Part shown: piece by piece, positions 1 through 9,592 of the stretch
Layout: each line of letters begins with the position of its first letter
Numbering within the stretch: position 1 is the stretch's first letter
Assembly (NCBI GenBank): GCA_027579435.1
Contig: JANBPK010001572.1
Location: forward strand, 1 to 29,143
DNA length: 29,143 nt
Source of the DNA: Candolleomyces eurysporus
Lineage: Eukaryota > Basidiomycota > Agaricomycetes > Agaricales > Psathyrellaceae
Reading direction: 5' to 3'
The notes under the pieces: generated by a model
Databases searched by the model: none
Told to the model about the DNA's origin: nothing
The model's input: only the letters and a program-made list of their open reading frames with translations
Made by a program: the position numbers and the translations under genes

Positions 1-995
1 GCTCTGTTTCTCCCGATCCGCCTTTCCAATGTCGGTGGCGGATTGCAAGTACTCGACGGTCTTCTGGATGTTGTTCATGCGTTCGTTCAAGGTATTTCTG
101 AGATCCTCGAACTCTTTCTCGAGGACCAAACCGGCGGCAGTTTCTTGAATAGGTTTTCCCCTAGCCATCTCCTCCTGGATTTGGAGGTAAACGGGTTCGA
201 GTCCGAGAAGGGTTTCCACCACGGCGACCGGGGACTGATACTGGGCTCCAGTTGGCTGGGGTATCTCTTTGCTGAAATGGCCCGCCCGAAGAAAACGAGC
301 ACCGGCATCTTTGAGGTCTTTCAAGAGACCTTCAGACTCCATGAGCGATACCTCCGACTGCTCAGCTTCTTCGAGACCCTCGTCGCTATAACAAGCTTCA
401 TCCCATCGAGTGGTGACTACGACGACGTTCTTCAGCTGATCGTTTCCACAGAGGCGTTTGAACATTCTCATGTTCTTGGAAGTGGTTCCTGCCGGTGCCG
501 CAGTGATGGGATGGAGGAACACGACACCCGAGAACTTTCTCTTTTCGTCGTACCTTTATATTGCAACCTCAGTAATTTCCTAGTCGAACGAGAGGAACCC
601 GCTTACTGAGTTTTAAGAAATTCAGCAATCATCTGCAAAATCTCAGCGTCGGTCTTGGCGTCTTCCGCTCCATAATCATTAAACCCGGGTGTATCGACCA
701 GGGTGACCGTCAAGCCGTCCTCGCGCTTGTACTCGAACTGTTCGACCGCTCTGGTGCACGAAAAGGACCCGTCGCTGGAGAGAGCAGCTTCCTCACCGAG
801 GACAGCGTTAATGAACTGGCATAGGGTTTCGTCAGGTTGGACAATCACACTGGGATAACACAGGAGCGTACCGACGACTTTCCAGCGCCAGTTTCTCCCA
901 TAACACTGCGGAAATCTCAGCCATCTCGTGGAGAGTCAAAGGGACTGGGGTACTTACGCGACGAGCCTGGTATCTTGCTGCTGTTGCTTTGCCAT
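1..995 (-). CDS. P-loop GTPase (AIG1/GIMAP-like), left-arm copy, C-terminus off window
   Basis: Four exons on the minus strand: 958-995, 872-905, 607-815 and 1-553 (continuing past the window edge). The introns are 50-60 bp with GT..AG ends. The start is an ATG at 995, about 60 bp downstream of a TATA box, and opens with a Met-Ala-Lys-polyGln peptide. G1 is GETGAGKS (about residues 16-23) on its own 34-nt exon. G3 is DTPG (65-68). A G4-like TTRWD lies at 141-145. The C-terminal part is charged and helical. The frame is open through the window edge, so this is the best preserved stand-alone GTPase of the inverted repeat. The family is the TRAFAC-type G domain common in agaricomycetes. A GTP-switch role is inferred from the motifs; substrate and partners are unknown. 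Confidence 0.85.
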
Positions 996-1374
996 GATGT
1001 ATCAGCGTTCTTGGCTGGGCCTACGAGGATCGTTGACGTGAGAGAGCAGCATCTTTATATAGCCCCCAGAATGGGTGCCTGGCGACATTCGAACGTCCGC
1101 AGGCAGGTTGCGGGCGTCTAAAGCATGGCCGTGTGGCGGCTCTTGCGTCACGGCATGCAGCTACAACGTTGCAGATAGCGATTGACAGTAGCCCCGAAAG
1201 TGTTTCGGATTGATCAGTGGGAGGAGAAGCCTTGGTCTTCGGCCTCGAGGATGTGGAGATGTGAAGAGTTGAAAAGGCTCATGAGCAAGCAATGCACTAA
1301 CCCTAACCCAATCGTCGCGTCCAATGTCCACGGGCAGACTTGGGCCAATTTCAAACGAGTCGGTTGGCTAACAC
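996..1374. promoter_or_regulatory. Divergent promoter between GTPase and membrane-protein genes (left)
   Basis: The two ATGs face away from each other over 379 bp. On the minus strand a TATA box (TATATAAAG, about 1052-1060) lies 58 bp before the GTPase start. A telomere-like CTAACCCTAACCC block lies at about 1296-1308 and also occurs in the right-arm copy and, degenerate, near 25503. Compared with the right arm, about 125 bp just before the membrane gene is missing, including the TATTTAAAT box, so the left membrane gene may have lost its core promoter. Confidence 0.6.
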
Positions 1375-2723
1375 ATGTCGGGGCTCAAAGTGTTTCGCCT
1401 CCTTGTCCTGGGTCCATTCTCTTTCATCCATTCGTGCTCCTCCTGTATCTCTNGCAGCTCCCAGCATGCCGTGGTTCGGGCCCGGAGACGGTCTATCTCG
1501 CCTGTCCCACCTCTTTCGCAGCGGACAACTGACTTGGGAAATCGCCTCTGAGCTTCCCGTTGCCGCTCTGCTGGAAGCCGCTCAGTCCGTCTTGGCGAAG
1601 CCCGCCCTCGCTCATCTGTTTTGCGACCTCACCAAGACTCTTCGTGTGGATAACCTTGTTTCCCTGCCTTGCAAAATCGTCCAAGAGATCACCTACGTTC
1701 CTACTCGAACTACCTCACTGTCCGCCGCTTCCACTATCACCCCGCCCCCGGNAGCCCATCTCTCCCCAGTTTCTACCCCAACCCGGTCCTGGTACCCTCC
1801 CGGATGACGTTTCCTCGCCAGATTTCATGGATCTTATCATCCCCTACAGCTTGATATTCATCTGGTTCATTGGCATGATTTCGGTCTTCGCCTTCAGGTT
1901 CTCCTCCGGGCTTCCGAGTCTTTCTCGCTTCAAGCCGACCCTCCAGGCCTATTCCAGGTCGCATGTGGACAAGCTTTCCAAGCTAAAGTCTCTCGTTAAT
2001 CAGGCCTTCATTTCTCTCCAGGCATTCTACAATCTTCTTTCCCCCGGGCCGAATTCCAGCATGGAGGTCATGGTATTTTGGCACACGATAGGCCTATTGC
2101 TCCTCGCATCGACCGTGTGCGGCAGCCGATCACTTTTGACTCTCACCTCTCAGTTTGTCGGCGCCGTTATGCGCGTTGCTCGGCTTGTTTTTTCGTGGAT
2201 CATCAAACCTGCTCTGGTTAAAATCTTCTGCATCCTAGCCAAGGCCCTTCGCGTCGACAAACTCATTCCCCTGCCTTGCGATGCCGACCCCTTTGCCCCT
2301 CGCGTCCTTGGCTACTTCATCTCGCCTCAGGCTTTCGTCGAAGCCTGTGTCCTGGCCTTCATGGACACCCTCGCTTGCGTCACCGTCGTGCTCATGAGCG
2401 TCACCGTCTTTCTCTCCGTCGAGCTTACCCAGTCAATTTGGGCCAGTACTAGTCCCCGCCAAACTTTCAGGGACTACGTCGTCCAAAAGCATCTCGAAGC
2501 AACACGCCTTTTTGAAGAGGTAGTTCTCAATGATCTCAGCGACGGTGACTTCGAGCCCTATTTTCGGAAGGAGAGGAGACGCGTTGTATCCTGGAATAGC
2601 GAGAGGGTTCGTTTTGATATTGTGCTGTTCTTGCCCAGCTTTGTTGCTCACTCTCTTTTCCTTGTAGACCTATCCCTCCAGCCGCGGCCCAAGCAGGCGC
2701 TCGGGGGCTTAGCCCCGATGTAG
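1375..2723 (+). CDS. Multi-pass membrane protein of unknown family, left-arm copy
   Basis: Single exon from ATG 1375 to TAG 2721-2723. Two N bases (1453, 1752) are extra relative to the right-arm copy. Leaving them out gives one open frame of 448 aa, and the matching 465-aa frame in the other arm supports this. After a hydrophobic N-terminus and a Pro-rich stretch there are about five hydrophobic segments, near residues 150-172, 230-250, 260-290, 319-350 and 412-432. An internal duplication is visible: a ~25-residue block starting KPALAHLFCDLTKTLRVD (about residue 75) recurs as KPALVKIFCILAKALRVD (about 277), each ending in a Leu-Pro-Cys. The left copy lacks 17 residues present in the right copy before the cytosolic-looking FEEVV region. 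I do not recognise the family. A role at a membrane is inferred only from hydrophobicity. Confidence 0.72.
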
Positions 2724-2901
2724 AAGCATAAGCATATACTAACGAGCTCCTATCGCGTCTCAAAGCACCCATCTACATTCTCGTTGAACCGTTTTTTCTC
2801 GATCTACTATACCCATTATCACCAACACTTGCACTCCTCGACATCCATGGATCCCCACCGCCACCAAATTATGTCTACCGATTTTCAATTCGCACCGCCT
2901 C

Positions 2902-3575
2902 ATGACATCTTCAAGTCCATCCACTCGTTCCCATCCTCGACAACCTGGTGGTCCCATTCCCGTTCCTACTGTCTCGACCCGATCTGCTGGAAAGGTATGA
3001 TCTTTGTATCCTCCCTCTTGTCGCATTCTCTGATATTTGTCGGTACCCAGCCTTGCGTTCCTGCTTCTCATATCGACAACACAGCTCTGCTGTCTCCCGC
3101 CACGAATCCGCTGCGGTTGAGGTTGTCGATATCGGTGATGACGACGAAGAGCCTGGGAGGGCGCCTACGGGTTCGTAAGGTGCGATTTCTTTACGAGATT
3201 CTCCCCGTTCTGCTCCCTGACACTCCAATATCCAGCCTGTTTCTTCTGTTGGCTTGGACAATACAGCTCTGCTGTCTCCCGTCGCGAAATCCGCCACGGT
3301 CGAGGTTGTCGACGATGATTCTGAAGAGCCACAGGAGACTTTTCCAACCTCTTCCCGCTCCACTGGCAGCTCTAGCGCTTTGCAAACGATCCCCTGTGAA
3401 TCTGGACACCCAACTTGTCTAGCCAGCCGAGGCATCGCCCAGTACCGTCGAAATTATGGAAGGAACTCTCGCTTTCACCACCTCCCTTTCCCCTTTTCAC
3501 CATCCATCCTTGCGAGCCGCTTTCTCGATAACGCTCCGCTGGCTGAATGACGCAGAAGTCAATCATCTTCTCTGA
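2902..3575 (+). pseudogene. SIM-repeat protein gene, left-arm copy (frame-disrupted)
   Basis: Exons by homology to the right arm are 2902-2994, 3051-3174 and 3236-3575, with introns of 56 and 61 bp. The start is ATG 2902 (Met-Thr-Ser-Ser-Ser, then a Pro-rich segment). Exon units begin with DNTALLSP and end in a Val-x-Val-Val-acidic core (VEVVDIGDDDEEP, VEVVDDDSEEP) that fits the SUMO-interacting motif pattern. The left copy has two units where the right has three. Three defects relative to a continuous frame are visible: one missing A in unit 1 (also in the right arm), a 2-bp GC gain near 3163, and an extra C near 3382. The C-terminal tail is Ser/Thr-rich. An in-frame alternative start at 2847 belongs to another frame and does not join the DNTALLSP units. 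Confidence 0.5.
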
Positions 3576-4340
3576 TACCTTGTCTCCATCGATTGATTCT
3601 AGATTATCTCGTTATATATATTTATTTTCTAGTCATCTATTATTCTTTTTTTCCATCAGGAGCGTCTCACTGAGCTCAAAAGAAGTCAAAGAACGCACTT
3701 TGAAAACTTCTTTGAGCACAGTGGGACGCGCACTTTCTCGGACTCTTGCCTTTTTCTCGGAATTCTCTCTTGAATTGTCATTTTATATTCCTTCTCAAGG
3801 ATTTCCAGCTGTATCGTACATAATCATCTCGTCTCTGTAATTCTATCGTACCGTCTTCGCTAAAATAGCGCTCCAACAATCTTGTCAATCTGAGCGGGAA
3901 AACGCCTTCGAGAAGGTAAGCAAGTGCACTTCACAACATAAACCTGCGATTAGCTCGACTTGCCTAACAGCCTATCGTAGAGATAGAATCCAATAGGATG
4001 CTAAGCGGGGACGGAAGGTTCGAGGTGCCTAGGCAACAACCGTAACCCTACTAACCGGACCTCACCCAACTCGCCTCCAGGACATGCGTCCACCATAGAA
4101 TCTTTACGGCAGCACATTGTAGAGACTGATTTATGGATTATACCCCATGATCGAACTCGAAGCCTGCGACCTCAATGTGCAGCTTCAACGTTCAACGTTC
4201 AACGACTATCGGAAATCATGAAATCGACGTCTTATTTAAGTACTGTTGGTAGATCTAGACTGTACTGATGCCTCAGTGCGCAACTCTTCCCTTCCAGCAT
4301 TATCGACGCATTCCGGAGTCTCCAATAGGCTTGATGCCCA
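3576..4340. other. Non-coding spacer between SIM-repeat gene and caspase gene A
   Basis: About 760 bp with no credible coding sequence; it is AT-rich near 3600-3670. It recurs in the right arm at about 6416-7174, so it belongs to the duplicated unit. It holds three tandem TTCAACG units at about 4185-4204 and a TATA-like TTATTTAAG near 4232-4240 that could serve caspase gene A. Confidence 0.55.
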
Positions 4341-4365
4341 AATGGGAGGTATTTCATATGGGCGC
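4341..4365 (+). promoter_or_regulatory. Conserved 25-bp element upstream of caspase gene A
   Basis: The block starts AATGGGAGGTATTTCATATG and ends in GGCGC, 65 bp before the ATG. The same block, with small changes, precedes caspase genes C (about 19870-19900) and D (about 26911-26935) and is mirrored at 6391-6415. Conservation across paralogs whose flanks differ suggests a core-promoter or 5'-UTR element. Confidence 0.5.
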
Positions 4366-4429
4366 AGCCTTGACATAACGTGCTGCTCACCCTGTCCGCA
4401 ATCCACGACTAGTTCCTCCACTACGGATG

Positions 4430-6213
4430 ATGGCATCGAGGTGGGTAAGACCATTTCACATGCTGGCTCTTGCCGTGCTAAGCCACACAGTCCGTCACGC
4501 CCCCGACTCTTTGCCTTGATCATTGGCATCGATGGTTACACGCAAGAGACCGGGTTCGATAGGCTCAAAGGTGCTGTCCGCGACGCTGATAGAATTCGGA
4601 GCTGGCTCACCGATGACCTCAATGTTCCACCATCCCAAATTCGAGACCTTCGAGACAAAGCGGCCACCAGAAATGCCATCATTAAAGCACTGGAGGACTT
4701 ACCTACCGATTCAAGGATACAGCGTGACGATCCCATATTGATCTACTATGCGGGCCATGGAACAGAAGCTCCTGCGCCTAAGAAATGGCGTTGGGATTCT
4801 CCGCAAATCCAGATGCTTGTGCCTTGGGATTTCAAGCATCGTGAGGGCCTTAGCTGCATTACCCATGGAATCCCAGATCGTACCCTGGGCGTACTCCTCA
4901 CTAAACTTGCGGCAGAGAAGGGAAATAATATTGTACGTCATCCGTCTCTTCACGATGTGGTGCAACGTCTGACTTGGACCAGACGGTGATCCTCGACTCC
5001 TGCCACTCCGGCTCTGGGACGCGATCAGGATCGGACATCAGAGTCAGAGGAGGACCTTGCGAAGGGGATATCCCCGAAGACCTAGACGATCACCTGGTCA
5101 AGAAAGAATCTAGCCATCGAGGGGCGCGAGTTCCCGACAAGTTTCGACATCATGGACTACGATCCCACGTCCTTTTGGCTGCCTGTGCCCCTCATGAACG
5201 CGCCCACGAAGTCAAGACGTCTGGGGCTTTTACTGACGCCCTACTCGGGGCGTTGAAAGGAGCCAATACTGCCGAGTTAACGTACGAGGGCTTGATAGAA
5301 CGGATGGAGACTTTGACATCGTACGTTTCCCTCGAGTCTTCAGGCGTGATATTCTAAATCGTGGTTAGACAAACGCCCCAGTGCGAAGGTCACTACAGGA
5401 CCCGGTTCCTTTTCGACAGAAAAGTTGCCAATACAAAGCCTGTCTTGAACGCGACCCTGAAAAAGAAGACATTGACCATTGCTGGTGCCGGGGCAATCCA
5501 CGGGGATATCTATCGGGAGCAAATTCGCGATCTGGAACTCGGGAAATCATTTGGACAAGGAACCTCTAGAGATAGTGACCGTTGAAAAGGTCAAGGGACA
5601 CGAGTCGTTCGCCACACTCAGCAAGAAAGCCGATTCTAAATCACTTGTCGCCCAGATTAAACACAATCCCTTGCCCAAACTTTCGATCTACGTTCCCAAA
5701 ACTATCCAAAGCATGGAGTGCTTCATGAACTTGTTCTCAGAAGGCGAAGGCCGGCGCCCATTGGGGATCACCGTCACCGAGGATAAAACCCTTGCCAGTG
5801 TTGGTCTCACCTACCTCGATGAACACGACGAAATTGGATTTGAAATGCTGAAACCGAAGGACCAAGATCAGAAAATCCGTCACACAATCGACCCCACTGT
5901 CGAAGATCTTCATGGAGCATTGGAACATCTCTGCCACTATTACTATCACCGCGATCGCGCCGATGAAATCAGGAAGGAGCCGGTGACCATTGGAGAAGGA
6001 GAAGATAAAACCCCATTCTCATCCAAATTCACTATCGACGTGTTCATGCTGGAAGAAAGGGATGAAGAAATCTGCATGCCAAGCGGTCCAAATCTGAACA
6101 TCCATGGCACCAGAGTCGAGCTGACCGTTGGACCACTGATGAGCCAGCTCCGAATCCTATCAGCGTCACGGGCAGCACCCTTGAGCCTATCGAACCCGGT
6201 CTCTTGCATGTAA
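4430..6213 (+). pseudogene. Caspase-like (C14) gene A, truncated by the inverted-repeat junction
   Basis: Exons are 4430-4440, 4491-4932, 4983-5320 and 5369-6135 onward. The tiny 11-nt first exon (ATG GCA TCG AG) matches genes C and D. The protein has the caspase strand LFALIIGIDGY, the catalytic His in YYAGHG and the catalytic Cys in ILDSCHSGSG, then the conserved HGLRSHVLLAACAPHE segment. Two defects are visible. There is a G4 run at 5503-5506 where copy B has G3, which shifts the frame. At 6135 the coding sequence switches into antisense caspase exon 2, adding about 26 foreign residues before a stop at 6211-6213. If the extra G is a sequencing error, the spliced frame is 544 codons long and ends before the conserved C-terminal part and the GTPase domain seen in B and C. 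The caspase fold could still be made, so a short isoform is possible. Confidence 0.75.
5322..6135 (+). repeat. Direct repeat copy 1 (caspase intron 3/exon 4)
   Basis: These ~814 bp match 13687-14502 at nearly every position, much closer than the two inverted-repeat arms match each other and far closer than to gene C. The copy starts inside intron 3 at TACGTTTCCCTC and stops at TTGGACCAC. The two copies flank the block 6136-13686. Confidence 0.9.
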
Positions 6214-6326
6214 CCATCGACGCCGATGATCAAGGCAAAGAGTCGGGGCCCTGACGGATTGTGAAGGTTGTGGCTTAGCACGGCAAGAGCCAGCATGTGA
6301 AATGGTCTTACCCACCTCGATGCCAT
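6137..6326 (-). pseudogene. Inverted 5' fragment of a caspase-like gene
   Basis: On the minus strand, ATG 6326 with the 11-nt first exon ATGGCATCGAG is followed by the intron and the start of exon 2 (LFALIIGVDGYMQETGFDRLKGAARDAD...). It ends abruptly after the Ser-Trp-Leu-Ile codons where gene A begins in the opposite sense. The intron acceptor has changed from CAG to CAA, with the nearest AG about 9 bp further on. The catalytic His and Cys exons are absent, so this is a dead fragment. Confidence 0.85.
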
Positions 6327-6390
6327 CATCCGTAGTGGAGGAATTAGTCGTGGATTGCGGACAGGGTGAGCAGCACGTTATGTCAAGGTT

Positions 6391-6415
6391 GCGCCCATAT
6401 GAAATACCTCCCATT
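6391..6415 (-). promoter_or_regulatory. Mirrored copy of the caspase upstream element
   Basis: Reverse complement of the 25-bp block at 4341-4365, with the core AATGGGAGGTATTTCATATG unchanged. It lies the same distance before the orphan caspase start at 6326. Confidence 0.5.
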
Positions 6416-7174
6416 TTGGGCATCAAGCCAATTGGAGACTCGGAATGCGTCGATAAATTTAATGCTGGAAGGGAAGAGTTGCGCACTGAGGCATCAGTAC
6501 AGTCTAGATCTACAAACAATACTTAGGACGTCGATTTCATGATTTCCGATGGTCGTTGAACGTTGAACGTTGAAGTTGCACATTCAAGTTGCAGGCGTCG
6601 AGTTCGATCATGGGGTATAATCCATAAACCGGTCTCTACAATGTGCTGCCGTAAAATTCTATCGTGGACACATGTCCTGGAGGCGGGTTGGGTGAGATGA
6701 GGTTAGTAGGGTTACGGTTGTTGCCTAAGCACCTCGAACCTTCCGTCTCCTCTTAGCATCCTGTTGGATTTTATCTCTACGATAGGCTGTTAGGCAAGTC
6801 TAGGTAATCACAGGTTTACGTTGTGAAGTGCACTTGCTTACCTTCTCAAAGGTATTTTCCCGCTCAGATTGACAAGATCGTTGGAGCGCTGTTCTAGTGA
6901 AGACAGTATGATAGAATTACAGAGACAAGATGATTATGTACGATACAGCTGAAAATCCTTGAGAAGGAATATAAAATGACAATTCGAGAGAGAATTTCAA
7001 GAAAAAGGCAAGAGTCCGAGGAAGTGCGCGTCCCACTGTGCTCAAAGAAGTTCAAAGTGCGTTCTTCGACTTCTCGTGAGCTCGGTGAGACGCTCCTGAT
7101 GGAAAAAAAGAATAATAGATGACTAGAAATAAATATAACGAGATAATCTAGAATCAATTGATGGAGAGAAGGTA
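6416..7174. other. Non-coding spacer of the right arm
   Basis: Mirror of 3576-4340. I see no coding sequence. It contains the inverted counterpart of the three TTCAACG units (about 6555-6575) and an AT-rich stretch near 7100-7150 just downstream of the SIM-repeat gene, probably its 3' UTR. Confidence 0.5.
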
Positions 7175-8013
7175 TCAGAGAAGATGAATGACTCCTGCGT
7201 CATTAAGCCAGCGGAGCGTTATCGAGAAAGCGGTTCGCAAGGATGGTAGGTGAAAAGGAGAAAGGGAGGTGGTGGGAGCGAGAGTTCCTTCCATAGTTTC
7301 GGAGGTGTTGGGCGATGCCTCGACTGGCCAGACAAGTTGGGTCTCCAGATTCACCGGGGATCGTTTCAAAGCGCTAGAGCTGCCAGTGGAGCGGGAAGAG
7401 GTCGAAAGAGTCTCCTGCGGCTCTTTAGAATCATCGTCGACAACCTCGACCGTGGCGGATTTCGCGACGGGAGACAGCAGAGCTGTATTGTCCAAGACGA
7501 CAGAAGAAACAAACTGGATATTGAAACGTCAGAGGTGGGAACAGAAAGAGCATCGTGAAAAAAATCGCACCTCGCAACCCTGTGGCTCTTCAAGATTGTT
7601 GTCATCGACAACCTCGACCGTGGCAAATTTCGCGACGGGAGACAGCAGAGCTGTATTGTCCAAGCCAACAGAAGAAACAGGCTGGATATTGGAGTGTCAG
7701 GGAGCGGAACGGGGGGAATCTCATAAAGAAATCGCACCTTACAAACCCGTAGGCCCTCCCAGGTTCTTCGTCGTCATCACCGATATCGACAACCTCAACC
7801 GCGGCGGATTCGTGACGGGAGACAGCAGAGCTGTGTTATCGATATGAGAAGCAGGAACGCAAGGCTGGGTACCGACAAATATCAGAGAATGCGACAAGAG
7901 GGAGGATACAAAGATCATACCTTTCCAGCGGATCGGGTCGAGACAGTAGGAACGGGAATGGGACCACCAGGTTGCCGAGGATGGGAACTAGTGGATGGAC
8001 TTGAAGATGTCAT
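7175..8013 (-). CDS. SIM-repeat protein, right-arm copy
   Basis: Exons on the minus strand are 7921-8013, 7743-7864, 7571-7681 and 7175-7513, with introns of 56-61 bp. All junctions are phase 0 by design. The second unit is 122 nt instead of 123 because GAATCC stands where the other units read GAAATCC; this defect is shared with the left arm. Each repeated exon encodes a DNTALLSP lead and a Val-Glu-Val-Val-Asp core followed by acidic residues, giving three SUMO-interacting-like motifs, then a Ser/Thr-rich C-terminal tail ending at TGA 7175-7177. The symmetrical 111-nt exon explains how unit number can change without breaking the frame. Binding to SUMO is inferred from motif shape only. The missing base leaves doubt whether the gene is functional. 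Confidence 0.5.
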
Positions 8014-8191
8014 GAGGCGGTGCGAATTGAAAATCGGTAGACATAAATTGGTGGCGGTGGGAATCCATGGATGTCGAGGAGTGCAGGTGTTGGTGATAAT
8101 GGGTATAGTAGATCGAGAAAAAACGGTTCAACGAGAATGTAGATGGGTGCTTTGAGACGCGATAGGAGCTCGTTGGTATATGCTTATGCTT

Positions 8192-9592
8192 CTACATCGG
8201 GGCTAAGCCCCCGAGCGCCTGCTTGGGCCGCGGCGGGAGGGATAGGTCTACAAGGAAAAGAGAGTGAGCAACAAAGCTGGGCAAGAACAGCACAATATCA
8301 AAACGAACCCTCTCGCTATTCCCGGATACAACGCGTCTCTTCTCCTTCCGAAAATAGGGCTCGAAATCAGCGTCGCTGAGATCATCGAGAACTACCTCTT
8401 CAAAACGGTGTGTTGCTTCATCAATGTAGAGGGCTGGGGCAGGGTCGCAGTCCCAATTCACAAGAGGCTCGAGATCCTTTGGGACGACGTAGTCCCTGAA
8501 AGTTTGGCGGGGACTAGTACTGGCCCAAATTAACCGGGTAAGATCGACGTAGAGAAAGACGGTGACGCTCATGAGCACGACGGTGACGCAAGCGAGGGTG
8601 TCCATGAAGGCCAGGACACAGGCTTCGACGAAAGCTTGAGGCGAGATGAAGTAGAAAGGGACGCGAGGGGCACAGGGGTCGGCATCGCAAGGCANGGGGA
8701 ATGAGTTTGTCGACGCGAAGGGCCTTGGCTAAGATGCAGAAGATATTAACCAGAGCAGGTTTGATGATCCACGAAATAACAAGCCGAGCAGCGCGCAAAA
8801 CGGCGCCGACAAACTGAGAGGTGAGAGTCAAAAGTGATCGGCTGCCGCACACAATCGATAAGAGGAGCAATAGGCCTATCGTGTGCCAAAATACCATAAC
8901 CTCCATGCTGGCATTCGGCCCGGGGGAGAGAAGACTGCAGAATGCCTGGAGAGAAATGAAGGCCCGATCAACGAGAGACTTTAGCTTGGAAAGCTTGTCC
9001 ACATGCGACCTGGAATAGGCCTGGAGGGTCGGCTTGAAGCGAGAAAGACTCGGAAGCCCGGGGGAGAACCTGAAGGCGAAGACCGAAATCATGCCGATGA
9101 ACCAGATGAATATCAAGCTGTAGGGGATGATAAGGTCCATAAAATCTGGCGGGGAAACGTCATCCGGGAGGGTACCAGGACCGGGTTNGGGGTAGAAACT
9201 NGGGGAGAGATGGGCTCCGGGGGCGGGGTGATAGTAGAAGCGGCGGACCGTGACGCAGTTCGAGTAGGAACGTAGGTGATCTCTTGGACGATTTTGCAGG
9301 GCAGGGAAACAAGGTTATCCACACGAAGAGTCTTGGTGAGGTCGCAAAACAGGTGGGCGAGGGCGGGCTTTGCCAAGACGGACTGAGCGGCTTCGAGAAG
9401 AGCCCCGACAGGAAGCTCGGAGGCGATTTCCCAAGTCAGTTGTCCGCTGCGAAAGAGGTGGGACAGGCGAGATAGGCCCTGTCCGGGAATGAACCACGGC
9501 ATGTTGGGAGTTGAAGAGATACAGGAGGAGCACGAAGGGATGAAAGAGAATGAACCCAGGACAAGGAGGCGGAACACTTTGAACCCCGACAT
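8192..9592 (-). CDS. Multi-pass membrane protein of unknown family, right-arm copy
   Basis: Single exon from ATG 9592 to TAG 8192-8194. Three N bases (9201, 9188, 8695) are extra relative to the left arm. Without them the frame is open for 465 aa. It has the same hydrophobic pattern and the same internal duplication around the LRVD(N/K)L-x-x-LPC blocks as the left copy. A 17-residue segment (VNWDCDPAPALYIDEA region) is present here and absent from the left copy. It is preceded by a TATTTAAAT box at about 9720-9728, missing from the left arm, so this copy has the better promoter. Frame maintenance in two several-percent-diverged copies implies selection. The family is unknown to me. Confidence 0.75.

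Larger units (their letters stand above)
1..4608 (+). repeat. Left arm of large inverted repeat
   Basis: Reverse-complement similarity to 6137-~11075 is visible gene by gene: the GTPase, the divergent promoter, the membrane protein, the SIM-repeat gene, the ~650-bp spacer and the first part of the caspase gene all recur in mirrored order. The arm ends inside caspase exon 2, near the codons for the Ser-Trp-Leu of the helix after the first strand. The left limit lies outside the window. The arm is about 330 bp shorter than its partner. This is explained by loss of ~125 bp of promoter, one 111-bp exon with its intron, and 51 bp in the membrane gene. The arms differ at several percent of positions, so this is an old duplication and not a cloning artefact. 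Confidence 0.93.

Noticed and set aside
2701..2720. GGGGGCTTAGCCCC hairpin near the membrane gene stop as a terminator
   Set aside because: It lies inside the coding sequence, lacks a T run, and rho-independent terminators do not apply to a nuclear fungal gene.
3547..3840. 97-codon open stretch after the SIM-repeat gene
   Set aside because: It starts over the end of the SIM gene, is a low-complexity Ser/Phe/Leu frame, and its mirrored copy in the right arm does not keep the same frame. It is taken as 3' UTR.
4246..4429. Extending caspase gene A upstream of ATG 4430 in the same open stretch
   Set aside because: The stretch begins with TTG, contains the conserved promoter block, and would read through what genes C and D show to be an intron. 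The 11-nt exon ATGGCATCGAG plus intron fits all copies.
7430..7840. Regularly spaced repeats as a CRISPR array
   Set aside because: The repeats are exons with splice borders and codon-level divergence, in a clearly eukaryotic gene context.
7844..8379. Two plus-strand open frames of 103 and 78 codons
   Set aside because: They are antisense to the SIM-repeat and membrane-protein genes and follow from their codon content; the sense frames are the ones kept.
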